Below, in pieces: positions 1-14,564 of a stretch of 52,754 bases of DNA; positions within the stretch are counted from its first letter, which is position 1; every line of letters starts with the position of its first letter. Origin of the DNA: an uncultured Gammaproteobacteria bacterium (GTDB lineage: Bacteria; Pseudomonadota; Gammaproteobacteria; Arenicellales; JAANXG01). A program made the position numbers and the translations under genes. Where the stretch lies: the NCBI GenBank assembly GCA_947259875.1, contig CAMYNX010000010.1:1-52754 (forward strand), in the 5' to 3' direction. The notes beneath the pieces are model-generated. The model saw only the letters and a program-made list of their open reading frames with translations. It was not told the origin of the DNA and did no database searches.

Positions 1-17
1 GTTCCTTCCTCTCTCAA

Positions 18-1511
<1,494 letters not shown>

Positions 1512-2372
1512 TCAAACTGCGGCTGCGCCGCCGACGATCTCGGAGATCTCCTGCGTGATCGCCGCCTGGCGCGCCTTGTTATAGGCCAACTGTAACTCAT
1601 CAATCAGATTGCCTGCATTATCCGAGGCGGCCTTCATCGCCACCATGCGCGCAGCCTGCTCGCATGCCAGGTTTTCGACTACGCCTTGATAGATCAGTGA
1701 CTCGATGTATCGCGTCAATAGCACGTCCAGCACGTCTTTGGAATCGGGTTCGTACAGATAGTCCCAGTGGTGTCGTAGCTCTGCCTCGTCGCTCGGCGGC
1801 AACGGCAAAAGTTGCAGAATCACCGGTTTCTGGATCATGGTGTTGACGAAATCATTGTGCAGCAGGAATAACCGGTCGAGCTTGCCGTCCTCGTAGGCGT
1901 CCAACATCACCTTGATCGCTCCGATCAAATCCGTTACTGCAGGCGCGTCGCCAAGATGCGAGGCCTCGGAGATGATGTTGCCGCCCAAACGCTTGAAAAA
2001 TCCCAGCGCCTTGGTCCCGATGGTGGCGAGATCAATTTCGGCACCTTTGTTCCGCCATTCCTCCATTGTCGACACTGTGGCGCGGAATAGATTGACGTTT
2101 AATCCGCCGCACAATCCCCGGTCGGTGGAAACGATCACGAGTCCGACCCTTTTTGCCTTACGCTCAATAACGAAGGGATGCTTATATTCTGGATGAGCGT
2201 GGGCTAGGTGCGCGACGACATTGCGAATTTTTTGTGCGTATGGCCGCGCAGCCTGCATGCGCTCCTGTGCCCTGCGCATCTTGCTCGCGGCGACCATTTC
2301 CATGGCCTTGGTGATTTTCTGAGTATTTTGAATACTCTTGATCTTAGTGCGAATTTCTTTGGCGCCGGCCAT
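1512..2372 (-). CDS. atpG: F1F0 ATP synthase subunit gamma
   Basis: N-term [44 protein letters not shown]; operon position. Confidence 0.98.
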   Translation of the reverse strand: MAGAKEIRTKIKSIQNTQKITKAMEMVAASKMRRAQERMQAARPYAQKIRNVVAHLAHAHPEYKHPFVIERKAKRVGLVIVSTDRGLCGGLNVNLFRATVSTMEEWRNKGAEIDLATIGTKALGFFKRLGGNIISEASHLGDAPAVTDLIGAIKVMLDAYEDGKLDRLFLLHNDFVNTMIQKPVILQLLPLPPSDEAELRHHWDYLYEPDSKDVLDVLLTRYIESLIYQGVVENLACEQAARMVAMKAASDNAGNLIDELQLAYNKARQAAITQEISEIVGGAAAV

Positions 2373-2425
2373 GTTTTCTTCCGCTACGAGTGCTTGTTAA
2401 TAAACCGATACCGCAACGCCCTGGC

Positions 2426-3973
2426 CTACCAGGAGCCGTGGTCCTTAAACGCCTTCAGCGCGTCGTGCAGCCCCTGCTCAACGTCTTCGCTGAATTCCTT
2501 GGTATTGTTCATGGTCTCCAGCAAGCCTGCATGCTCGGCCTTAATGTGGGCGTGTAGCGCCGATTCAAAATCGACCACCTTGTCGACATCGATATCATCC
2601 ACATAGCCTTCATTGACAGCAAACAAAGCTACCGCCATCTCGGCTACGGACAACGGTGAATATTGCTTTTGCTTCATCAACTCGGTCACCCGTTGGCCGC
2701 GCTCGAGCTGTTTGCGGGTGGCCTCGTCCAGGTCCGATGCAAACTGCGAGAAGGCCGCCAGCTCACGGTATTGGGCCAGCGCCAGACGTACACCCCCGCC
2801 GAGTTTTTTGATCAGGTTGGTTTGCGCTGCGCCGCCAACCCGGGATACCGACAGGCCGGCGTTGATGGCCGGGCGGATCCCGGCATTGAACAAGTCCGAC
2901 TCCAGATAGATCTGACCATCGGTAATTGAGATGACATTGGTGGGCACAAACGCTGAAACATCTCCCGCTTGCGTCTCGATGATAGGCAATGCGGTCAACG
3001 ACCCCGTCCTGCCGGTCACTTCACCACCGGTCGCCTTTTCCACATACTCCGGGTTGACTCGGGCGGCGCGCTCGAGCAGGCGCGAGTGCAAATAGAAGAC
3101 GTCACCGGGATAGGCCTCGCGACCGGGTGGCCGGCGCAACAATAACGACACTTGGCGATAAGCCCACGCCTGTTTGGTGAGATCATCATAGATAATCAGT
3201 GCATCTTGGCCTCTATCGCGGAAGTACTCGCCCATGGCGCATCCGGAATAAGGGGCGATATATTGCATCGCCGCGGACTCGGAAGCTGCTGCTGCGACCA
3301 CGATGGTGTGGTCCATCGCGCCATGCTCTTCCAGTTTGTGTACGACATTGGCAATGGACGACGCCTTCTGACCCACCGCGACGTAGATACAGACGAGGTC
3401 TTTGCCTTTCTGATTAATAATGGTGTCAATGGCTACCGCGGTCTTGCCCGTTTGCCGGTCACCGATAATCAGCTCTCGCTGTCCGCGGCCGATCGGCACC
3501 ATCGAGTCAATGGATTTCAGCCCCGTCTGGACCGGCTCGTTGACCGACTGCCGCGTAATCACTCCCGGCGCGACTTTTTCAATGGGTGACGTAGCCTGGG
3601 TTTCGATCGGTCCTTTAGCGTCAACGGGAGCCCCGAGCGAATCCACCACGCGGCCCATTAGACCTTCGCCCACCGGCACTTCAAGAATGCGGCCGGTGCA
3701 TTTCACGGTGTCGCCCTCGCAGATGTGCTCATAATCGCCCAATATCACTGCACCGACCGAGTCCCGCTCGAGATTCAGCGCCAGACCAAAGGTTTCACCG
3801 GGGAACTCCAGCATTTCCCCCTGCATCGCGTCGGCAAGGCCGTGAATTCGGGTGATGCCGTCGGTGAGACTGACAACCGTACCTTCGGTGCGCGCTTCGG
3901 CAACCGTCTCAAAACTCTTTATCCGCTCTTTGATCAGTTCGCTGATTTCGGATGGATTCAGCTGGGTCGTCAT
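2426..3973 (-). CDS. atpA: F1F0 ATP synthase subunit alpha
   Basis: GDRQTGKTA Walker [26 protein letters not shown]. Confidence 0.98.
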   Translation of the reverse strand: MTTQLNPSEISELIKERIKSFETVAEARTEGTVVSLTDGITRIHGLADAMQGEMLEFPGETFGLALNLERDSVGAVILGDYEHICEGDTVKCTGRILEVPVGEGLMGRVVDSLGAPVDAKGPIETQATSPIEKVAPGVITRQSVNEPVQTGLKSIDSMVPIGRGQRELIIGDRQTGKTAVAIDTIINQKGKDLVCIYVAVGQKASSIANVVHKLEEHGAMDHTIVVAAAASESAAMQYIAPYSGCAMGEYFRDRGQDALIIYDDLTKQAWAYRQVSLLLRRPPGREAYPGDVFYLHSRLLERAARVNPEYVEKATGGEVTGRTGSLTALPIIETQAGDVSAFVPTNVISITDGQIYLESDLFNAGIRPAINAGLSVSRVGGAAQTNLIKKLGGGVRLALAQYRELAAFSQFASDLDEATRKQLERGQRVTELMKQKQYSPLSVAEMAVALFAVNEGYVDDIDVDKVVDFESALHAHIKAEHAGLLETMNNTKEFSEDVEQGLHDALKAFKDHGSW

Positions 3974-4017
3974 AACTGTTCCTCAAAATTTAATGGGTAC
4001 TGGTTACCCAGTGTTTG

Positions 4018-4554
4018 TCAACGTGCCAGGTTGGCGGCCAGTTTTTGCAGGCGGCCTTTCGCCGAGGCGTCGATCACCATATCCCCCGCACGCAGGACCG
4101 CGCCGCCAATCAGCGCCGCGTCCTCAGTCACCTGCAGGCTCACCTCCCGGCCCAGTCGCTGAGACAGGGATTCGGTGATCTGCAACCGTTGGGCATCGGT
4201 TACCGGCTGCGCGGTGATCAGTTCGGCCTCAATCGTGCCCTCGGCATCTGCCCGCATCGTCTCGAATTGACTGGCCATATTCGGCAAGCTAAACACCCGG
4301 CCATTAGCGATAATCAGGCGCACCAAGCTCTTGGCTTGGGCAAACAACTTGTCACCACAGATGTCTTCAAAAAGCTGTGCCAGGGCAGTGCGGTCGATGC
4401 GCGGGTTTTGCACCAATTCCCGGATTTGAGAATTCGCCGCCAGCGCCGCTAACAACGCCAACGCGTCCGACCAAGACTGATAGTCATTGGTGTCCTTGGC
4501 CAGCTCAAAAACCGCTTGCGCATAGGGACGGGCGATGGTGTGGTATTCACTCAC
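4018..4554 (-). CDS. atpH: F1F0 ATP synthase subunit delta
   Basis: size, AtpH-like start IARPYAQAVFELA, operon position. Confidence 0.95.
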   Translation of the reverse strand: MSEYHTIARPYAQAVFELAKDTNDYQSWSDALALLAALAANSQIRELVQNPRIDRTALAQLFEDICGDKLFAQAKSLVRLIIANGRVFSLPNMASQFETMRADAEGTIEAELITAQPVTDAQRLQITESLSQRLGREVSLQVTEDAALIGGAVLRAGDMVIDASAKGRLQKLAANLAR

Positions 4555-4566
4555 GGTGGCGCTCGA

Positions 4567-5037
4567 CTATAGTTGCGTTGCCAATTCGTCGAGCATCTGG
4601 GCGTGCGCAGCTGTGTCAATCTCTTTCCCCAATATCTGTTCGGCACCGGCCGTGGCCAAAGCGGCAACCTCGGTTCGTAGCGCCTCCCGCGCCCGCTGCG
4701 CCTCCTGCTCAATCTCGGCGTAGGCCGCAGTGATAATCCTTTCGCCTTCCAGTTTCGCGTCGGTTTTCGCCTGCTCGACGATCTCCGCTCCGCGTTTCTC
4801 GGCGCTCGCTATCACTTCCACGGCTTTGCCCTTGGCCTCTTTGATCACCTCGGTGGCGCGTTGCTTACCAAGCTCGCGCTCCCTCTTACCGCGTTCCGCG
4901 GCGGCTAATCCATCGGCAATGGTTTTTTTCCGCTGCTCCAGCGCGTTCATGATCGGAGGCCATATATATTTCATACAGAACCAGACGAATACCATAAAAG
5001 CAATCGACTGCCCGATCAGGGTCATATTGATATTCAT
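4567..5037 (-). CDS. atpF: F1F0 ATP synthase subunit b
   Basis: MNINMTLIGQSIAFMVFVWFCMKYIWPPIMNALEQRKKTIADGL. Confidence 0.97.
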   Translation of the reverse strand: MNINMTLIGQSIAFMVFVWFCMKYIWPPIMNALEQRKKTIADGLAAAERGKRERELGKQRATEVIKEAKGKAVEVIASAEKRGAEIVEQAKTDAKLEGERIITAAYAEIEQEAQRAREALRTEVAALATAGAEQILGKEIDTAAHAQMLDELATQL

Positions 5038-5075
5038 GGCCGGCTCCTATAGCTCAAAACAATAAATCGCCTTGT

Positions 5076-6591
<1,516 letters not shown>

Positions 6592-6603
6592 TCGAAGCCC
6601 CGA

Positions 6604-6634
6604 TCAAAAACGAAAACACGGCCTTCAAGGCCGT
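6604..6634 (-). terminator. Rho-independent terminator downstream of parAB
   Basis: minus strand ACGGCCTTGAAGGCCGT hairpin followed by GTTTTCGTTTTT. Confidence 0.75.
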
Positions 6635-6775
6635 TTCGTTGCGAGGCTTTGGGGCCAACAATAGACCCCCTCCGCGAGTTTAGCTGCACTGCAGCAAAGC
6701 CGAAGAAGTTTAATAGACTAGGCATGGGACGGTCAATATAGGACGATCGGGCGGGAGATGGTATCCGTTGGTTCG

Positions 6776-7636
6776 TTACTTGATATGGTCCAGTATCCCA
6801 TCGAGCTGTTCCAGGCTGTGATACTGGATCACCACCTGCCCTTTGCCACTGCGGTCTCGAATCGACACCTTGGCCGCGAGCCGGTCTGACAACTGCTGCT
6901 GCAAGCGCCTAATGTCGGCGCCGGGTTTGTTTTCCGTCGGTTTGCGCGCGCTGCGCTGTTGATGCCAGCGCCGCACCAGGGCCTCGGTTTGGCGCACGGA
7001 GAGGCCTTTGGCAGCCACCTCTTTCGCCGCCTTGTCCTGGTCGGTGCCAGAAAGAGCCAGTAATGCCCTCGCGTGCCCCATTTCCAGTTTTTCTTCTTCC
7101 AGCAGTTTCTTGGACAGCGGGTTGAGCGTCAGCAGGCGCAGCAGATTAGTCACCGCGGTTCGCGAGCGACCAATGGTTTCCGCGACTTGCTGGTGGGTAA
7201 GGCCAAATTCATCCAACAACCGTTGCAGCCCATTGGCCTCTTCCACAGGATTTAGGTTCTCCCTTTGTATATTTTCAATCAACGCGATAGCCAGCGCTGC
7301 ATCGTCGGGGATAGCGCGGATCACCACCGGCACGGATTCCAGTCCCGCGAGTTGCGCCGCCCGCCAGCGCCGCTCACCAGCGATGATTTCATAGCTCTCC
7401 CCGGTCAACGGGCGAACCACAACCGGTTGTAACACCCCCTGGGCCTTGATCGACTGCGCGAGTTCATCAAGTGCCGCTTTATTCATGTGCGTGCGAGGCT
7501 GGTAACGTCCGCGCTCTAACATATCGACGGGCAAGTTACGAAGCTCTACCTCCCCGTGTTCGCCGCTGGCATCTGTGAAATCGCCCAGTAGCGCATCCAG
7601 ACCCCGTCCAAGTCGTTTCTTCTTTGCTGTGCTCAT
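6776..7636 (-). CDS. parB: Chromosome partitioning protein ParB
   Basis: KKRLGRGLDALLGD, YEIIAGERRWRAAQLAG, HTH LTHQQVAETIGRSRTAVTNLLRLL. Confidence 0.97.
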   Translation of the reverse strand: MSTAKKKRLGRGLDALLGDFTDASGEHGEVELRNLPVDMLERGRYQPRTHMNKAALDELAQSIKAQGVLQPVVVRPLTGESYEIIAGERRWRAAQLAGLESVPVVIRAIPDDAALAIALIENIQRENLNPVEEANGLQRLLDEFGLTHQQVAETIGRSRTAVTNLLRLLTLNPLSKKLLEEEKLEMGHARALLALSGTDQDKAAKEVAAKGLSVRQTEALVRRWHQQRSARKPTENKPGADIRRLQQQLSDRLAAKVSIRDRSGKGQVVIQYHSLEQLDGILDHIK

Positions 7637-8403
7637 GCTGCTTCATCCCGTCTAATGATCTCGCCAGCGAGCTCCAGGTAGGCCTGGGCCCCCTTAGAAC
7701 TCTTGTCATAATAAAGCACCGGTTTCCCGTAGCTTGGCGCTTCCGCCAAGCGCACGTTGCGGGGAATGATAGTACGATAGACTTTGTCTCCGAAATGTTG
7801 TTGCAACTGCTCGGATACCTCATTAGCTAGGGTATTGCGACCATCGAACATGGTTCGAAGCAGGCCCTCAATGCGCAAACGAGGATTCAGCATCTGGCGG
7901 ATCTTGCGAATTGTGTTTACCAGTGCCGTCAACCCCTCGAGCGCGAAGTACTCACATTGCATCGGGATGATTACCGTATCCGCCGCTACCAGGGCATTGA
8001 TCGTCAATATATTCAGGGCGGGGGGACAATCGATCAAGATGTAGTCGTAGTCGTCTCGAACCTGTTCTAGCGCTATGCGTAAGCGTAACTCGCGGCCGAT
8101 TTCGTTGACCAGCTCCACTTGCGCTCCCGCGAGATCCCCGTTCGCGGGGATGAGATCGTATCCAGCCTGTGACGAGATCTGCACCTCGACAATCTCTGCG
8201 TTCTGCAGCAGTAGATCATAAATGGATTTCTTGATCGACTCCTTGTCAACACCGCTGCCCACCGTTGTGTTCGCTTGCGGGTCGATGTCGACCAACATGA
8301 CGGCGCGCTGTGCGTCCGCCGCCAGGGACGCAGCTAGATTAATACCGGTGGTGGTCTTACCCACGCCACCTTTTTGATTGGCGACTGCGACGATTTTCCC
8401 CAT
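7633..8403 (-). CDS. parA: Chromosome partitioning ATPase ParA
   Basis: MGKIVAVANQKGGVGKTTTGINLAASLA; start trimmed from ORF 8436. Confidence 0.97.
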   Translation of the reverse strand: MGKIVAVANQKGGVGKTTTGINLAASLAADAQRAVMLVDIDPQANTTVGSGVDKESIKKSIYDLLLQNAEIVEVQISSQAGYDLIPANGDLAGAQVELVNEIGRELRLRIALEQVRDDYDYILIDCPPALNILTINALVAADTVIIPMQCEYFALEGLTALVNTIRKIRQMLNPRLRIEGLLRTMFDGRNTLANEVSEQLQQHFGDKVYRTIIPRNVRLAEAPSYGKPVLYYDKSSKGAQAYLELAGEIIRRDEAA

Positions 8404-9088
8404 GGTTGGTAATTGGACCCTTTGTTGGGCTGTCAACCCTTGTCTCGGCCTTGCCCTCGAACATAGGGCGTAAAATCACTAGATGACGAGTAGCGCCAAG
8501 GAGCGGAACTCGCAATGGTATGACATCAACCACCTCGATGGTGTTTATTGGCAGCTGATTGAGTTCGCGCTGCGGATCCCTGCCCTTCAGCGCCAATATC
8601 GTCCCGCCCGTCCGACACAGGTGGCCCGCCGCCGTCAGCAGTTTTGGCAGTGCTCCAAACGCACGTGCGACTAGCGTATCAAATTTCTTTTCGGGCCGGT
8701 ATTGCTCGGCCCGTTGGTGCACAATATCAACATTGCCCAGGCCGAGTACATTGACTGCCTGGATGAGAAACTGGATGCACTTGCGGCGGCTGTCCAACAG
8801 CGAAACCGAAATATCTGGGTGAGCGATCGCTAATGGGATTCCCGGCAATCCCGCGCCGGTGCCAACGTCGAGCACCCGTGAGCCGTGAAGATAGGGGGAA
8901 ATCACCAGGCTGTCCAATAAATGCCAGGGAACCATTGCCTGGGGGTCGCGAATGGCGGTCAGGTTGTAGCTACTATTCCATTGTTCAAGAAGGTCTAGGT
9001 ACTGAATAAGCTTGGCCTGGGACAGCTGGCCAAGATTAAGCCCGAGTGCCACCAGTCCGGTTTTTAGCGCCCCTTCCCTAGCCCGCAT
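8357..9088 (-). CDS. rsmG: 16S rRNA m7G527 methyltransferase RsmG
   Basis: HLLDSLVISPYL, VLDVGTGAGLPGIPLAI; upstream of parA. Confidence 0.96.
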   Translation of the reverse strand: MRAREGALKTGLVALGLNLGQLSQAKLIQYLDLLEQWNSSYNLTAIRDPQAMVPWHLLDSLVISPYLHGSRVLDVGTGAGLPGIPLAIAHPDISVSLLDSRRKCIQFLIQAVNVLGLGNVDIVHQRAEQYRPEKKFDTLVARAFGALPKLLTAAGHLCRTGGTILALKGRDPQRELNQLPINTIEVVDVIPLRVPLLGATRHLVILRPMFEGKAETRVDSPTKGPITNHGENRRSRQSKRWRG

Positions 9089-9140
9089 ATTGCACCAAGG
9101 ATCCCGGATGATGGCGCAGGACTCGGGTCGCGGCGCGTCT
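9077..9140 (-). repeat. Interspersed structured repeat, copy D (3' part)
   Basis: minus strand CATCATCCGGGATCCTTGGTGCAATATGCGGGCTAGG; contains rsmG start codon. Confidence 0.75.
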
Positions 9141-9171
9141 TACCGATACCGGCATCTGCAAACAGCGCCGG

Positions 9172-9630
9172 TCACGGTTTTGATGTTGCCTTATCCGTGA
9201 GCTTCCCCAGGGCCCCTGTCATTTTTTGGAGGACCTCGCCACGGTCATGAATCTGATGGCGGCCGGCCAAATAGCTCGGATCGTTGTAGGCGACCCAAAC
9301 CCGGCCTTGCTCGTCTTTCCACGCCAGCACCTTCATCGGAAGATCGATCCCCACCGCCTGGTTGCTGTGCATCAACGCGGTGCCCATCTTGGGGTTTCCG
9401 AAGATCAATACTTGGGTAGGGCGCAAGTTCAGTTGCATTTTGGCGGCGCCGGCACTGTGATCGATACGGGTAAAAATCGTCAGGCCTTTTTCCTTCAGCA
9501 CCCGCTCCAGGCGGTCCAAGGTTTCATCTACGCTGTAGGCGCTTGGTTTAACGACCAGGCCCTTGTCCGCAGCGGCGGAAGTGGTAATCATCAACAATAT
9601 GGAGCACGTTAATAAAAGTTTTGCGCGCAT
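9172..9630 (-). CDS. DUF302-family secreted protein
   Basis: signal peptide; QVLIFGNPKMGTALMHSNQAVGIDLPMKVLAWKDEQGRVWVAYNDPSYLAGRH is DUF302-like. Confidence 0.85.
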   Translation of the reverse strand: MRAKLLLTCSILLMITTSAAADKGLVVKPSAYSVDETLDRLERVLKEKGLTIFTRIDHSAGAAKMQLNLRPTQVLIFGNPKMGTALMHSNQAVGIDLPMKVLAWKDEQGRVWVAYNDPSYLAGRHQIHDRGEVLQKMTGALGKLTDKATSKP

Positions 9631-9848
9631 ATGAAAGACCCCTTTGGTTATTTACAATTACGATATTGTCTCCCGAGAAATGCCCCCGGAAGCCTAGCCG
9701 CCAAGTTTAGAGAAACCCGCGGCAGCATATTTCACCACCGATCAGCCAGAATTGATCAAGCGTCACCCTGGTTCAACCTTGCCTCGACCACGCTGCACGC
9801 AGTGTCGCGGCGGATGGTGAGTCGCTCGCGAACAGGCCATGGTTTTGT

Positions 9849-10679
9849 TCAACTGCTGGTGAACCATTCCGCGAGCTTGGTTTGCCATGAGCTTGGCGTG
9901 GTGAACGGTTGTGTGATGCGCACCAATATAATCGATATGTTGTCGATCCCGCCCTTGCTATTAGCCAGCTCCACGAGTCTGACCGCCAACGTTTTAAGGT
10001 TCTCATCCCGTCGTTCGAGCGCCGCGGCGATCCCTGGATCGTCAACCAGGTCTGTCAGGCCGTCCGAGCACAACAGGTATATATCCTGCGATTGGACTTT
10101 GTATTCACCGAGATCGACCTCAACATCCGCCGCGATTCCCAATGCTCGTGTCACCAGGTTCTTGTCCGTGGAAGCCCGAGCTTGTTCCGGTGTATACAGC
10201 CCGCTATTGAGGTACTCTTGAACTACCGTGTGATCTACGGTCAGCTGCTCCAGCTTTCCGTCCCGCCAACGATATCCACGCGAGTCTCCGACATGGGCGA
10301 TAGTCACGCGATTATCATAGAACAGGGTTGCCACCGCCGTGGTGCCCATGCCGTCAAACTCGGGATCTTCGTGCGCAGCCTTATAGATGATTTCATTAGC
10401 CAGGGCGATGGCGTCACGCATCACCAGGGACTCATATCGGTAACCGGTTGCCTGGTCGGTCTGTCCGCGCACCAACGTCTCCAGGGCGCTGCGGATTTCG
10501 CGGTAGATAGCCGTGGTGGCAATCGCGCTGGCCACCTCGCCCGCCTTATAGCCGCCCATCCCGTCCGCCAACACCGCCAGCCCGATGTCGATGTCTTCCG
10601 CAGTGCTGTCTTCGTTGTGCTGCCGCACTCTGCCGGTATCGGAGGCAACCGCTATCTCTATGGCTTCCCTTAGGATCAT
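9849..10679 (-). CDS. PP2C-family protein Ser/Thr phosphatase
   Basis: VRQHNEDS, LADGMGGYKAGEVAS, IAHVGDSRGYR, LLCSDGLTDL; ATGA overlap with kinase stop. Confidence 0.95.
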   Translation of the reverse strand: MILREAIEIAVASDTGRVRQHNEDSTAEDIDIGLAVLADGMGGYKAGEVASAIATTAIYREIRSALETLVRGQTDQATGYRYESLVMRDAIALANEIIYKAAHEDPEFDGMGTTAVATLFYDNRVTIAHVGDSRGYRWRDGKLEQLTVDHTVVQEYLNSGLYTPEQARASTDKNLVTRALGIAADVEVDLGEYKVQSQDIYLLCSDGLTDLVDDPGIAAALERRDENLKTLAVRLVELANSKGGIDNISIILVRITQPFTTPSSWQTKLAEWFTSS

Positions 10680-11515
10680 TGCAAGGTATTCAGAATCACG
10701 TCCGAGCAAGGTATCAGATCCTCGAGAAATTCTTCACAGGACTGATAGCGGTCTTGGGGTTGTTTTTGCAAAACGTTGTCCATGATTGCGCGCAAACAAA
10801 CGCCCGCACTTGCCAGATTAGGGCGCACCGCCAGTATGTCAGGTGGAGAATCTTTCTCGATCTTTCGGATTAACACCTCAAGGGAGCTGGCCTCAAACGG
10901 CACGCCGCCGGTTATTAGCTGAAACAAGGTCGCCCCCAATGCATAGATGTCGGCGCGTGCGTCCACCTGATTGCCCGTGATCTGCTCCGGGGCCATGTAA
11001 TAAGGCGTCCCTGCAAACATCTTCGTTTTTCGCTTGGCTGAACCGGTCATTATCGACAACCCAAAATCGGTAACCGTCGCTGCACCGCTGCCACGATTAT
11101 AGATTATGTTCGCCGGCTTGACATCGCGATGAATCACTCCGTGCTGGTGCGCATAGGCCAATCCTCGTGCCGCTTTAATTGTGACGCCGAAGACTTCCTC
11201 TAGGCTCAGTTGCTCTTTGGCAATGTAATAAGAAAGGTTGCGTCCCGGAAGATACTCCATCACGATATAGATGACGTCATCTGCCGCCTGGGCATCGTAC
11301 ATCTGTACTAGGTTGGGGTGCTCCAATCGAGACAATGCGCGCGCAGCCTGCAAAATTCGCTTGGCTGCTGACTCTCTGTCCACTTGCTTGGGATATTGGC
11401 GAACGAGTTGTAACACCTTTATCGCCACCTGTCCTTTATCTGGGTCATCGGCCAAATAAAGTTCGCCGGTGGCACCGGCTGCAAGTTTTTTAATTATTTT
11501 GTATTGCCCCAGCAT
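10676..11515 (-). CDS. Soluble Ser/Thr protein kinase
   Basis: HRDVKPANI, DFG, GTPYYMAPEQ motifs; no TM segment seen. Confidence 0.95.
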   Translation of the reverse strand: MLGQYKIIKKLAAGATGELYLADDPDKGQVAIKVLQLVRQYPKQVDRESAAKRILQAARALSRLEHPNLVQMYDAQAADDVIYIVMEYLPGRNLSYYIAKEQLSLEEVFGVTIKAARGLAYAHQHGVIHRDVKPANIIYNRGSGAATVTDFGLSIMTGSAKRKTKMFAGTPYYMAPEQITGNQVDARADIYALGATLFQLITGGVPFEASSLEVLIRKIEKDSPPDILAVRPNLASAGVCLRAIMDNVLQKQPQDRYQSCEEFLEDLIPCSDVILNTLQ

Positions 11516-11561
11516 TCTCGATGTTCTGCGAGTATTTGTTCGGGAGTCTCGCAACAGGCCA

Positions 11562-13448
11562 TTAGGCTGCGCTAAGAACCGCCCGCTTTTTTAAGTGTAC
11601 TAGCAATAAGGAAATCGCCGCCGGTGTCACGCCGGATATTCGTGACGCTTGTCCGATGGTCTCGGGGTGGTGTTGATCCAGTTTCTGGCGTACCTCGGCA
11701 GACAAGCCGCGAACTTGAGTGTAATCCAGGTCACGCGGTAATCGGGCAGACTCATGACGTCGGTGCCGCTCGATCTCCTGATGCTGGCGATCAATATATC
11801 CTGCATAACGCGCCTGAGTCTCAATCTGCTCGGCAACCTTTGGATCCGATACCCCAGGACCGATGCCAGGCAATGACATCAACTCGTCGTAGCTCACCTC
11901 TGGGCGGCGGAGCAATTCCACGCAGTTGGCCTCGCGCTGCAACAGTTGCCCAAGCACACGAACACAGTCGGTATCAGGGAATTGCCCGGGGCGGACATAG
12001 GTAGCCTGCAAGCGCTGTTGCTCACGTTCTATGGCGTCACGTTTTTCCACAAACGCCCGCCAACGCTCATCGTCCACTATGCCCAACTCGCGACCCAGTT
12101 CAGTGAGGCGCAAATCCGCGTTGTCCTCACGCAGCAAAAGCCGGTACTCCGCTCGCGACGTGAACATACGGTAGGGTTCATTGGTCCCGCGGGTAATCAA
12201 GTCATCGATCAACACGCCGATATATGCCTGATCCCGGCGCGGCCACCACGGCTCCCGATGTTGCGCGTTTCGCGCCGCGTTGATGCCCGCCACCAAGCCC
12301 TGGCCCGCCGCCTCTTCGTAACCGGTGGTGCCATTAATCTGTCCGGCAAAAAACAGCCCCGGCACGAATTTGGTCTCGAGGCTAGGCCGCAAGTCCCGCG
12401 GATCGAAGAAATCGTACTCGATGGCATAGCCTGGACGGGTAATCGCGGCATCCTCAAACCCCTTGATGCTTCGCACTAGCTCCCATTGCACATCAAAGGG
12501 GAGGCTGGTGGAAATACCGTTGGGATAGACCTCGTTCGTGCTCAGCCCCTCCGGTTCGACAAAAATCTGGTGCGCGGTCTTGTCGGCGAATCGCACCACC
12601 TTGTCCTCAATCGACGGGCAATAACGTGGCCCAACGCCCTCGATCACCCCGGAATACAACGGCGAGCGATCCAACCCGTCGCGGATGATCTCGTGGGTGC
12701 GCGCGTTGGTAGCGGTAATGTGGCAACTGATCTGTTGTGGATGTTGCGCTGGGTCTCGAAGATAAGAAAACGCCGGTAATGGCTGGTCTCCGGGTTGTTC
12801 TTCCAAGCTGCTGTAGTCGATTGTATTGCCGTCAATGCGCGGCGGCGTACCGGTTTTCAGCCGATCAACGCGAAACGGCAGTTCCCGCAGCCGCCGGGCC
12901 AAGGTAACCGCTGGGGAATCGCCGGCGCGGCCACCCTGATAGTTGGACTCGCCGATATGGATCCGGCCGCCGAGAAACGTCCCCGTTGTCAACACCACCG
13001 CACGCGCCTCGAATCGCAACCCCATCTGCGTCACGACACCGGCAATGCGTCCTTGTTCGCAGATCAAGTCATCCACTGCCTGTTGAAACAACCACAAATT
13101 CGGCTGGTTCTCTAGCATTTGCCGGATCACCTGCTTGTACAATACGCGATCCGCCTGGGCCCGCGTCGCCCGCACTGCCGGACCCTTGCGTGAATTGAGA
13201 ACCCGAAACTGGATGCCCGCACGGTCGATGGCTTGGGCCATGGCTCCGCCCAGGGCGTCGATCTCCTTGACGATGTGGCCCTTGCCGATACCGCCGATGG
13301 CCGGATTGCAAGACATCTGGCCGATGGTCTCGATATTATGCGTCACCAACAACGTCCGGCATCCGATGCGCGCAGACGCCAGCGCCGCCTCAGTCCCGGC
13401 GTGGCCTCCGCCAACAACGATAACGTCATAATGATGTGGAAATTGCAT
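11562..13448 (-). CDS. mnmG: tRNA uridine 5-carboxymethylaminomethyl modification enzyme MnmG
   Basis: [46 protein letters not shown]. Confidence 0.98.
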   Translation of the reverse strand: MQFPHHYDVIVVGGGHAGTEAALASARIGCRTLLVTHNIETIGQMSCNPAIGGIGKGHIVKEIDALGGAMAQAIDRAGIQFRVLNSRKGPAVRATRAQADRVLYKQVIRQMLENQPNLWLFQQAVDDLICEQGRIAGVVTQMGLRFEARAVVLTTGTFLGGRIHIGESNYQGGRAGDSPAVTLARRLRELPFRVDRLKTGTPPRIDGNTIDYSSLEEQPGDQPLPAFSYLRDPAQHPQQISCHITATNARTHEIIRDGLDRSPLYSGVIEGVGPRYCPSIEDKVVRFADKTAHQIFVEPEGLSTNEVYPNGISTSLPFDVQWELVRSIKGFEDAAITRPGYAIEYDFFDPRDLRPSLETKFVPGLFFAGQINGTTGYEEAAGQGLVAGINAARNAQHREPWWPRRDQAYIGVLIDDLITRGTNEPYRMFTSRAEYRLLLREDNADLRLTELGRELGIVDDERWRAFVEKRDAIEREQQRLQATYVRPGQFPDTDCVRVLGQLLQREANCVELLRRPEVSYDELMSLPGIGPGVSDPKVAEQIETQARYAGYIDRQHQEIERHRRHESARLPRDLDYTQVRGLSAEVRQKLDQHHPETIGQASRISGVTPAAISLLLVHLKKRAVLSAA

Positions 13449-13573
13449 GGTCGCTCAAGCGCCGCTGTCTGGGTTGCCGAATCATAATGCTTGCCGGGGC
13501 CATTGCAAGTATTAACAAGTTTCGGCCAGCCAGGTGTTTCAGTCTACACTTATTTGTTCAGACCCATCGGACG

Positions 13574-14557
13574 ATGCTCCTACACCCGAATAGCCTTATG
13601 ATGGATGCCGGAACCAAAAAAGTCGACCTCGCGGGCCACGGTGCCGCTGCAGCTTTGGAACAAATTGTCGCTCAAGTCGAGCAGGTTATCCTTGGCAAGA
13701 CAGATACAATACGTCTGGCATTGAGTTGCTTGTTGGCGCGCGGGCACCTGCTGATCGAAGACATCCCCGGGGTTGGCAAGACCACATTGGCCCATACCCT
13801 GGCAAAGGTTCTCGGACTCGAATTCAGTCGGATTCAGTTTACCAGCGATCTATTACCGGCAGATATCCTCGGCGTGTCGGTCTACGATACCGATACCCAG
13901 TCGTTTCGGTTTCACCCAGGGCCGATATTTGCGTCGGTGGTGCTGGCCGACGAGATCAATCGCGCGACTCCCAAGGCACAAAGCGCGCTGCTGGAAGCGA
14001 TGGAAGAACATCAGGTGACGGCGGAGGGTGAGACGCATACCTTGCCACAGCCTTTTTTCGTTATCGCCACGCAAAACCCTCGTCACCAAATCGGCACATT
14101 CCCGCTGCCCGAGTCACAACTGGATCGGTTCCTGATGCGCCTCGACATCGGTTTCCCGAACCAGGAAGCGGAACGGAAATTACTGCGCGCCAGTGACCGG
14201 CGGATGGTGCTCGCATCCCTACCGCCAACCATCGATGCACACCGATTCACCTCGTTACAGCGCACCGTCGATCAAGTGGTATGCAGCGATGCGTTGCTGG
14301 ATTATGTGCAGGCGCTGCTCAATACCACCCGCGAGGCCGGTTGGCTGATGTACGGTCTGTCCCCACGTGCCGGGCTATCACTGGTCCGCGCCGCCAAGGC
14401 GTGGGCGCTTTTATCGGCGCGGGAGTTGGTATTGCCGGAAGATGTGCAAGCGGTTGCCCCCGCCGTGTTCGGTCATCGATTGCAGGCCGCCAGCGGCGAG
14501 GGGGACGAGGGTAACGAGATGGTCGAGCGCCTGCTGCGCTCGGTCGCAATTCCCTAG
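13574..14557 (+). CDS. MoxR-family AAA ATPase
   Basis: LIEDIPGVGKTTLAHTLAKVL, VLADEINRATPKAQSALLEAMEE; start trimmed. Confidence 0.95.
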   Translation: MLLHPNSLMMDAGTKKVDLAGHGAAAALEQIVAQVEQVILGKTDTIRLALSCLLARGHLLIEDIPGVGKTTLAHTLAKVLGLEFSRIQFTSDLLPADILGVSVYDTDTQSFRFHPGPIFASVVLADEINRATPKAQSALLEAMEEHQVTAEGETHTLPQPFFVIATQNPRHQIGTFPLPESQLDRFLMRLDIGFPNQEAERKLLRASDRRMVLASLPPTIDAHRFTSLQRTVDQVVCSDALLDYVQALLNTTREAGWLMYGLSPRAGLSLVRAAKAWALLSARELVLPEDVQAVAPAVFGHRLQAASGEGDEGNEMVERLLRSVAIP

Positions 14558-14564
14558 CGAAACC

